From Oegoconia quadripuncta (Eukaryota > Arthropoda > Insecta > Lepidoptera > Autostichidae), in contig OX438747.1 of the NCBI GenBank assembly GCA_949316235.1, positions 35,975,601 to 36,039,600 on the forward strand: a DNA stretch of 64,000 bases, in the 5' to 3' direction. Position 1 is the stretch's first letter; each line of letters starts with the position of its first letter. Both the position numbers and the translations under genes were made by a program. Below the pieces are notes generated by a model. The model saw nothing but the letters and a program-made list of their open reading frames with translations, searched no databases and was not told where the DNA came from. This document shows, piece after piece, positions 57,175 through 64,000 of this stretch.

Positions 57175-57682
57175 GCTAATTCCTCCGTCGCACAGCAATT
57201 TTATATAAATTATACATATTTTTGGCTGCTAGAGACGCAGGGTGTGCTAGAGCCCTATTGCATCCACCTAGTGTAGTGGTAGAGTCACGCTGTAAGCTAT
57301 TAGCTTGCAGCATGAATGGGCCGGCTCGACCGGGGAAGTACCACCCTCTCGCAGAAGACCGACGTCTGAGTAGTGGCATTTTGCCACTGCGCTTCGTCCG
57401 GTGAGCGAGGGCGCCGGAGGCCCACCTTCCAGTCTCTCTCCAGAATGGTAGCGGTATTTAAAGAGTTAGTACCCCAGGAGGGTACCAGCACTGCTGGAGA
57501 ATCCCTCATCGCTCAGGCTGCCCTACTTATTCTGGGGTGGACACCTTCCTCAAAGGCCGGCAACGCATCTGTGACCCTTTTGGTGTTGCGGGTGTCCATG
57601 GGCGGCGGTGATTGCTTTCCATCAGGTGACCCGCATGCTCGTTTGCCGCCCTCTCATATAAAAAAAAAAAAAAAAAAACCTA
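57175..57682 (+). mobile_element. Poly(A) retroposon (family D), longest copy
   Basis: GC-richer 500 bp: GTAGTGGTAGAGTCACGCTG, ACCGACGTCTGAGTAGTGGC, CAGCACTGCTGGAGAATCCC, CATCAGGTGACCCGCATGCT, then an 18-A tail. GTAGTGGTAGAG looks like a Pol III A box. Copies of the last 100-150 bp are at 44083 and 52886. The frames here show no domain. Confidence 0.65.
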
Positions 57683-58130
57683 ATACCCGTATATTATTGT
57701 TTATAACAACTTCTCTTCTATATTCCTCGTTACGAACACATTCTATCAGCACGTATCCTCCACCAGTGAACGTTTTAATTTGTTACATATTTTAAAATAT
57801 TTGTATTTAATAGTGATGTTCAACAACAACCACAATAGTTGATCTTGTCGTAGATTTTCTAAGTCTTCAATTTATAGTAATTCAAGCGAGCCTGGTGTAG
57901 GAAACAGAACAATGTAACAAGAAACACAGAAACTAAAGAAATTAAACTTTGTATTAGTATTACTCTCAACGCGCTGCGCTCTGGGAAATATTTAAAACAG
58001 CTTTGAGTTTGTTCCCGCTAGGGTTGGCGTCTTTGTGAATTTGTGCGGCGGCCTTGAGGCTATGGTCCACCAACTAGAGATCGACGAGCCTGAATTTGTC
58101 GGCTACTTCACAATTAATAATGAAATTGAC
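57683..58130. other. Unassigned intergenic DNA
   Basis: No gene, RNA or repeat recognised. A slightly GC-richer patch at 58010-58090 gives no credible exon. Confidence 0.5.
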
Positions 58131-58372
58131 GACCGATTGGTGTAGTGGATAGTGATCCTATCAGCGAAACCAACGGTTGCGGGTTGGAATCCCGCGAGGG
58201 GTAAATGTTTGTGTGATGAATACGAACATGTATTCCCGAGTCTTGGATGTTTATATAAATATTTATGTATGTTTATCCGTTGTCTAGTATCCATTGCACA
58301 AGCTTTGCTTAGTTTGGGACTAGATGATTGGTGTAAGTGTCCGAAATATTTATTTATTTATTTATTGAAATA
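58131..58372 (+). mobile_element. tRNA-headed SINE (family B, second subfamily), complete
   Basis: CGATTGGTGTAGTGGATAGT, GCGGGTTGGAATCCCGCGAG, TTAGTTTGGGACTAGATGAT and (ATTT)n tail. 58410-58520 then repeats a segment also found at 43315-43410 (CACAAAAAGGCGGCCTTATC). Confidence 0.8.
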
Positions 58373-58902
58373 CAAATTAAAATGAATCAATAAATCTAAC
58401 ACTCTATATTGCACAATTAACAAAAGCTACTTGAAGAATACAGCGTACATCATTAATCGCACAAAAAGGCGGCCTTATCGCTAATAGCGATCTCTTCCAT
58501 GCAAACCTTAGGGTAAAGATACAAGCTACCAGTAGGTGAGGTTTGCACTAATAGTAGCAATACGTGTGCATAAAATATACAACATATAAACGACTATTTT
58601 AAAGTGTACCCTGTGTACCTACATTGTTATCCTAAGGATGAAAGTAACTTATTTAAATAACTAAATAAGTCTTTAACTTAAGGTAAAATAAAAACATGAG
58701 TTAACAAATACACAGTATAGTCAAAACTCTACAACTAGAAAAAACAAAATTAAGATCTGTTTTGTTTTTTTTTCTGTTTATTTGCATCATTGAAAAAATG
58801 GTAAATGTTTTGTACAAATTTATGTTATTTTAAATAAATAGTTGAAACTAAATTATAATAAAGCGATTTAAAAAAATATAATCTTTAATTTAATACTTAA
58901 CT

Positions 58903-59165
58903 TGTTTGGTGTAGTGGTTAGCAACTCTGACCACTATACCAAAAGGTTGCGGGTTCGAATCCCGCTAGGGGCGTATGTTTGTGTGATGAATACGGCCATG
59001 TGTACCCGAGTTATGGATGTTTTTATTTATAATAAGTATTTGATTACAAAAAAAAAAATATTTATGTATTATATCAACCATCTGGTATCCACAACACAAG
59101 CATATAGTTGCTTAATGTGGAACTAGATGACGCTGTATGTATGTCTAAGGGTATATCTAAGGGTA
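58903..59165 (+). mobile_element. tRNA-headed SINE (family B)
   Basis: GTTTGGTGTAGTGGTTAGCA, GCGGGTTCGAATCCCGCTAG, full body; tail TATGTCTAAGGGTATATC. Confidence 0.8.
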
Positions 59166-59224
59166 TATAACTTTATGTTATTTCAATTATACGTCGTGCT
59201 GTAATTGAGTAGCTGTAGAGAATG

Positions 59225-59650
59225 TTGGAGCGTGGTTCATTGGAAAGGATATAGAAGGCTTTTCGGCGGGATCTCGGTGAGTGAAGTTGCTTTTATGTTT
59301 ATAATTCTTATAATTCGTGCATTCTAACTTTCAAAACTTAATAATGGCAGAATATTGTGCAGCAAACGTTAGTGATGGTGTACAAGTGAAGGGAAGTGTA
59401 AATTAAAGTGCGTAACGGAGCTTTCGGGTTCCCACAAGAAGCCGCCAAAATCTTTTGTAAAGCATTCTGCCACTTTCCTGAAGAATGACTTGACCGTGAC
59501 TAGACTCTGTATACGCCAAGTATACGACGAACTACTTGTTTTGACTAAGACTTACTTATAAACTAAAGAAATAAGAGAATAAGACATGGCTGTATGGGCT
59601 TAGATCCCTATGCCGTCTCCGAGAGTGTGAATAAAACGAAAAAAAAATTG
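59225..59650 (+). mobile_element. Retroposon-like repeat (family C), longest copy
   Basis: From CGGGATCTCGGTGAGTGAAG to GGCTGTATGGGCTTAGATCC and GAATAAAACGAAAAAAAA. No tRNA-like head visible. Confidence 0.6.
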
Positions 59651-59689
59651 GAAATAGAACTAGATTTTTTAATTTGACAGCTGTCAGTT

Positions 59690-60010
59690 GAAAAGTCCTT
59701 AGGGCTGAAAAGTATTACTTTCAAACCGCTCAGGTAACTTACGATTATGAGTAATGAAAAAATATTTTTCCTCTTTTGACTTTGACGCTCTCGAGTGACA
59801 CGGGATCGGTTCGTGGAACTCCGCATAACCTTCGTCCACCAATGGACTCTCACATTTTCTACCCAAAAACGGAACGTGCGTAAACATAGAGCACTACCGC
59901 ATGCAATCCGCGCAAGTCCATTGTTAGAAATTTTCAAGAAAAGAGTAAAAGAGCATTATTTGTCTTTATGATTTCTCCTCAGTATTATACTTACTAATTA
60001 TTTAATTATT
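59690..60010 (+). pseudogene. Possible LINE ORF tail
   Basis: NVRKHRALPHAIRASPLLEI, then FKKRVKEHYLSL (59868-59970) resembles the last residues of a LINE ORF2. Weak. 60011-60400 is AT-rich with no call. Confidence 0.3.
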
Positions 60011-60403
60011 TATCATAATATGAGTGTTGATAATGTATATACTTGTTTATACTTCGTACTAATATGTATATTGGATAGGTTATGTGGTATATTTATTTAT
60101 ATATATTATTTTTTTATTTTATTTTTTTATAAAATAATTTTCAATTGTTGTGTACACTATTTTCTGCCCAATCTAATAAAGACTATGTATCTCTAAGGTT
60201 TGCTGGTAGAAAATCTATCGAAGTTAAGCTCGCCTTTGTACATTTTATATTCAATGCATATTTCTGCAACAATTTTGTGTACAATAAAGATATTAAGATA
60301 GTGACCAGTTGTACTATCATCCGAAATAATTTTACCTACTTCCAGTACGTTATAGCAAGTGAGAGCAACACTCCTTGTCCTGGCCCTTGGATTGTCCCTT
60401 CAC

Positions 60404-60547
60404 CTTGGAGATATTGTCGCATAACCCCCCGACGAGGCCCATGCCGGCAGCTGGCGCGTTAATATTGAAGACACACGCGACGACCCCCCGGGGGGCCAGC
60501 GCGTAGAATGGTGTACTCCCATTGTCTCTCATCAGCCGTCGTGCCAT
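60404..60547 (-). CDS. Candidate coding exon, unknown gene
   Basis: ATG at 60547 opens 48 codons (MARRLMRDNGSTPFYALAP, then RGVVACVFNINAPAAGMG, LVGGLCDNISK) ending in phase 0 at AAG|GTGAAG. Clearly GC-richer than its surroundings, with coding-like composition. No family recognised; no partner exon found on the minus strand. May be a first exon or a retrocopy. Confidence 0.3.
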
Positions 60548-60704
60548 GTAAAAAATTACTGAACTGATTATACCGAAATTTCAATGGGACGAACTTGACG
60601 GTAACGTCATTCTTTAATCGACTTCAAAAAGGAGGAGTTTGTCAATTATTTACGAAAACAATCACCAAATCAGCCGCCGAATCTGGGAGTTATCGGTGAA
60701 TAAC

Positions 60705-60872
60705 TTCTGCCACTTTACTGAAGAATGACTGGAGTCTAGATACGTTATATATACGACCAATGACTTGTTTTGAGTGAGATTGGCTTCAGTAAATTGAAGA
60801 AATAGGATAAATAAGACATGGCTGTATGGACTTAGATCCCTTTACCTTCTCCGTGAGTGAATTAAAACATAA
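60705..60872 (+). mobile_element. Retroposon-like repeat (family C), 3' part
   Basis: CTGCCACTTTACTGAAGAAT, GACATGGCTGTATGGACTTA and an A-rich end. Confidence 0.55.
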
Positions 60873-61220
60873 AAAATGTCTATGGACAGAGTGGAGATGA
60901 GAATACACCGGCGGCTGACGTGTTCATTAGTTTGTTGGCCGTTGTGCTCTAATCTCCTGCTCACGTATTCATGGGGCGTGGATTTATTCACATGTAATAT
61001 GGATTGTAATACACTTACCAAGGGTAATCAGAGGAAGGGTGTACAGTCTATTCTAGGCCGTATGAATAAATCGATCTGGAAATTAAGATCGTCTCTCAGT
61101 CTCAATACAATTTTTTTTTTAACTGAGATACGTACGTCGTACCAAGAGGTTAAAACGAGGGCGGAAAGTAGAGAGACGTGGTCGTTGCTCCACCGACAAG
61201 AGCATAGCTCTTAAATTGAA
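60873..61220 (+). pseudogene. RTE-like LINE RT C-terminal fragment
   Basis: RVEMRIHRRLTCSL, KSIWKLRSSLSLNT and ETRAES-like codons (EVKTRAESRETWSLLHR) recall the thumb region of RTE-type RT (YGAETRAETKETxxLL). Degenerate, with a poly-T insertion. Confidence 0.5.
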
Positions 61221-61284
61221 GAAGATATTAATATGGGCCTAAACCATGTTGCGGAATGGTGCATCCAGATTTTATCAAACAATT

Positions 61285-61336
61285 GGTGTTTTTTTTTTTA
61301 TGATTGCCTGGATTCGCGTTTGACCGCAATCTCACC
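61285..61336 (-). mobile_element. LINE 3' tail
   Basis: GGTGAGATTGCGGTCAAACG, then CGAATCCAGGCAATCATAAAA on the minus strand; same tail type as 47640-47710. Confidence 0.5.
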
Positions 61337-62085
61337 TTTTTTTTATGCCTCACGGGTTAGCCCTTGACCTCAACTGAGCGTACTGACCCGGAAACCCCAA
61401 CATATTTAGAGGCCTGGCAGATTTAGATAAGATGGTGGTAGCTAGCCAGGCGGACATTTAAAATGCCGTACCACCAACCAAACCGAGTACTTAAACATGT
61501 ACCCCGCTGGGGATTCGTAAACCCAATGGAGACCGCCTCCGGCTCAATTTAAACCCAATATTGTTTAAATAGAGCCACGGAGACCGCCTCCGGCTCAATT
61601 TTAACCCAATGTTGTTTAAATTGAGCCATGGAGACCGCCTCCGGCTCAATTTAAACCCAATATTGTTTAAATAGAGCCACGGAGACCGCCTCCGGCTCAA
61701 TTTTAACCCAATGTTGTTTAAATTGAGCCATGGAGACCGCCTCCGGCTCAATTTAAACCCAATATTGTTTAAATAGAGCCACGGAGACCGCCTCCGGCTC
61801 AATTTTAACCCAATGTTGTTTAAATTGAGCCATGGAGACCGCCTCCGGCTCAATTTAAACCCAATATTGTTTAAATAGAGCCACGGAGACCGCCTCCGGC
61901 TCAATTTTAACCCAATGTTGTTTAAATTGAGCCACGGAGACCGCCTCCGGCTCAATTTTAACCCAATGTTGTTTAAATTGAGCCACGGAGACCGCCTCCG
62001 GCTCAATTTTAACCCAATGTTGTTTAAATTGAGCCACGGAGACCGCCTCCGGCTCAATTTAAACCCAATGTTGTTTAATTAAATT
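61337..62085 (-). mobile_element. HaSE-type SINE (family A) with an internally amplified head
   Basis: Minus copy, truncated in the body; CGGTTTGGTTGGTGGTACGG and CCCCAGCGGGGTACATG are intact, then the head segment is repeated 11 times (next entry). Confidence 0.75.
61528..62080. repeat. 51-bp hairpin tandem repeat, 11 copies, made from SINE head
   Basis: GGAGACCGCCTCCGGCTCAA starts every 51 bp from 61528 to 62038. Each unit holds an inverted pair GGCTCAATTTAAAC/GTTTAAATtGAGCC. A and B variants (CAATATT/CAATGTT) alternate in the first part as a 102-bp dimer. The 188-codon minus frame (17-residue repeat SRRRSPWLNLNNIGLKL) follows from 51 being divisible by 3. Confidence 0.93.
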
Positions 62086-62189
62086 AAATTGCTGATGACC
62101 TACACAAGCCTTATTTTTTTTATTTGTCCCTTTTCCGGGCCCCACGCTGTATACATGTAGTATATTATGTTACTGCAGTGGTCGATGAG

Positions 62190-62425
62190 GGTTATCTGTT
62201 GACCCGATAAAGGCGCCTTAATATATGGTGTGGCAATGCACCAAAGCGTTTATGGATACTCATTATTGGACCTGCAGTATACTGGATGAGATTTTGACCG
62301 AATGAATTCAAAAATAAACTTTTTAAAAAGCAGGTGTTTGCATATTTTCTAGAGAAGGGTTATTATTCAGTATCGGAATTTCTGAGCGACAAGTAATTTA
62401 TTTTTCTTTTTATTGCATATTTTCT
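62190..62425 (+). pseudogene. LINE ORF2 C-terminal fragment
   Basis: Reads ...VFAYFLEKGYYSVSEFLSDK and stop at about 62397, a jockey-type tail. 62086-62189 unassigned. Confidence 0.55.
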
Positions 62426-62509
62426 GACTTTGAAATTAATTAATTTATCGTTATTAATGAATACTAATTTGACTTGTTTAATAATTTACTATAGTTAGTT
62501 AGTTTGCGG

Positions 62510-62935
62510 CGCTTGCAGTGGAGACTTTGGGCCCGTGGTCTCCTGACACGAAACATTTTGTAAAGGATTTATCCGTTAGACTGGTCCACGCCTCTGGAGA
62601 TATGAGAGCTGGTGCCTACTTTGCTCAGCAGCTGAGCTCATGCATTCAGGGGGGTGATAGCGCTAGCGTACTAGGTACCTACTATGCCTCACGGAAGCGA
62701 GTTGGACGGCGTATTTTTTCTATAAGATATAGGTATTTTTAATTGTGTTTTATAAATTTGTTGTTTCATTTACTACTTATATATTTAATATTATGCTTAA
62801 AGACAATGATATTTGCACGTCATAAATGGCAGAATATGCGAACGCGCTGTATTAACTATATGTATTTAAAGATAAATTTTATTGTTGGACCATATTCTTG
62901 TGAATAAATATTTAATTTCATTTAATTTTTTACCT
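62510..62935 (+). pseudogene. LINE C-terminus (GPW...TGD...RAG...SVLGT type) and 3' UTR
   Basis: VETLGPWSPDTKHFVKDLSV, then ASGDMRAGAYFAQQLSSCIQ and GGDSASVLGTYYASRK: the conserved end of certain LINE ORF2s (LGPWG...TGD-RAG-FL-QRIS-AIQRGNAASVLGT). Short 3' UTR with ATTTCATTTAATT. Confidence 0.65.
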
Positions 62936-63078
62936 TCATACCTGTCATAGAATAAAGCGTTAATTGTGTCATTTGACGGTTCCCTTTGTAGCTTATTCTA
63001 CATAATTATATCATTAAATTAAATAAATAAAGATAACTTGGAGATAATATGAGTTCCAAATATGAAGGCCTTCCGTCG

Positions 63079-63518
63079 TATATGAAGGAGTATGGGCCAT
63101 AGTCCGCCAGGCTGGCCGAATGCGGGTTGGGGACTTATCTTATATGAAGGAGTATGGGCCATAGTCCGCCAGGCTGGCCGAATGCGGGTTGGGGACTTAT
63201 CTTATATGAAGGAGTATGGGCCATAGTCCGCCAGGCTGGCCGAATGCGGGTTGGGGACTTATCTTATATGAAGGAGTATGGGCCATAGTCCGCCAGGCTG
63301 GCCGAATGCGGGTTGGGGACTTATCTTATATGAAGGAGTATGGGCCATAGTCCGCCAGGCTGGACGAATGCGGGTTGGGGACTTATCTTATATGAAGGAG
63401 TATGGGCCATAGTCCGCCAGGCTGGTCGAATGCGGGTTGGGGACTTATCTTATATGAAGGAGTATGGGCCATAGTCCGCCAGGCTGGCCGAATGCGGGTT
63501 GGGGACTTATCTTATATA
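63079..63518. repeat. 62-bp tandem repeat, 7 copies, from an RTE-type LINE end
   Basis: TATGAAGGAGTATGGGCCAT begins at 63081 and every 62 bp to 63453. The unit GCCATAGTCCGCCAGGCTGG, then CCGAATGCGGGTTGGGGACTT (split), is the inverse of a common lepidopteran LINE 3' end. Single-base variants in units 5 and 6. Confidence 0.92.
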
Positions 63519-63889
63519 ATAAGCGACATTTAAATAGAAATAAAACATCATAGTAACCCTACTGTAAGCAGATAATAAAAAACTATAATTCCATAGCTAA
63601 TCGATTTATTTTTTATAAATATAGTTTTATTGTGTCGTGATATTCGCCCTCGGTGAAATTTTCCATAAATATAAAGAAGTTATTGATCGATTTATTTGAA
63701 ATTAGTTACAGGAGTCCTAAGTAAATTCTCCGATGCAATGAAATTCACAGTTGTAATTTTAAACATACATAGTCTATGTTTCATTACTAAATCTAAGTCT
63801 ACCGTACCTAAACTATCTATACCTACTACTTATATCTAAGAAAAGATAAGATAAAAAAAGAAAAGAAAAGATAAGATGAGACGAGACGA
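63519..63889. other. Unassigned AT-rich DNA
   Basis: Ends in A/G-rich low-complexity sequence (GATAAGATGAGACGAGACGA). No gene. Confidence 0.5.
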
Positions 63890-63894
63890 GACGT

Positions 63895-64000
63895 CAAAGT
63901 CAAAGTCAAGTCAAAAAAAGATTTATTTCGTAGGATAAAGATTATCACTTGAAAACGTCACATTTTTTATCTTAATATTAAAATTATTGACATTATTGCT
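63895..64000 (-). mobile_element. CR1/jockey-group LINE 3' UTR, runs off the window
   Basis: GTCAAAGTCAAAAAAAG-type tail, then TTTATTTCGTAGGATAAAGA and GAAAACGTCACATTTTTTAT, as at 41985 and 30055. Confidence 0.6.

Noticed and set aside
58903..58975. Functional tRNA gene (A and B boxes present)
   Set aside because: The tRNA-like head continues into a SINE body repeated across the window and cannot form a full cloverleaf with a proper acceptor stem.
61491..62057. 188-codon minus-strand frame with a 17-residue repeat
   Set aside because: 51-bp SINE-head repeat divisible by 3.
63079..63518. CRISPR-like regular repeats
   Set aside because: 62-bp units are contiguous and derive from a LINE end; no unique spacers.

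Overview
The window looks like AT-rich, repeat-laden chromosomal DNA from a moth or butterfly. Evidence for Lepidoptera: many tRNA-derived SINE copies whose tails carry CATCAGGTG followed by GTCAAG, a layout I associate with HaSE-type lepidopteran SINEs; a second tRNA-headed SINE family; CR1/jockey-like and RTE-like LINE fragments; a BEL/Pao retroelement; and a host gene with small GC-rich exons in long AT-rich introns. The species cannot be named from this.

The one host gene I can reconstruct is on the minus strand: a homologue of the kinase ULK3 (fly Aduk). Eight coding exons run from 31110 down to 5416 and join in phase to 282 codons, covering the whole kinase domain. The C-terminal MIT-domain exons must lie beyond position 1. 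Exon 6 merges into a minisatellite of 59-66 bp units (about 7640-9000), each carrying a copy of the exon's 3' end and its 5' splice site, so 21 copies of the donor stand in tandem. Introns 3, 4 and 5 of the same gene hold three more, unrelated arrays (14 bp, 40 bp and 72-78 bp units).

Intron 2 (about 10.5 kb) holds a BEL/Pao retroelement in a rearranged state. The pro-pol-env half with its LTR is on the plus strand (about 19490-25545). The LTR-gag half is on the minus strand (27950-25549). The two 236-bp LTRs read as identical and the halves are broken at nearly the same place in the protease, so this looks like one recent element with an internal inversion ending exactly at an LTR edge. Intron 3 holds a 1500-bp P-element-like transposon with 8-bp target duplications and a THAP exon.

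From about 31.2 kb to 64 kb I see no convincing complete gene. This part is a patchwork of SINEs, LINE ends, MITEs, a long TTAA-flanked foldback element, a Tc1/mariner-like element with about 280-bp inverted repeats, an 8-bp-TSD hAT-like element inside a LINE, a 5S-rRNA-like fragment, and tandem arrays grown inside SINE copies (49.7-50.5 kb, 61.5-62.1 kb) or from a LINE 3' end (63.1-63.5 kb). Two short GC-rich candidate first exons (50902-50973 plus, 60404-60547 minus) remain unidentified.
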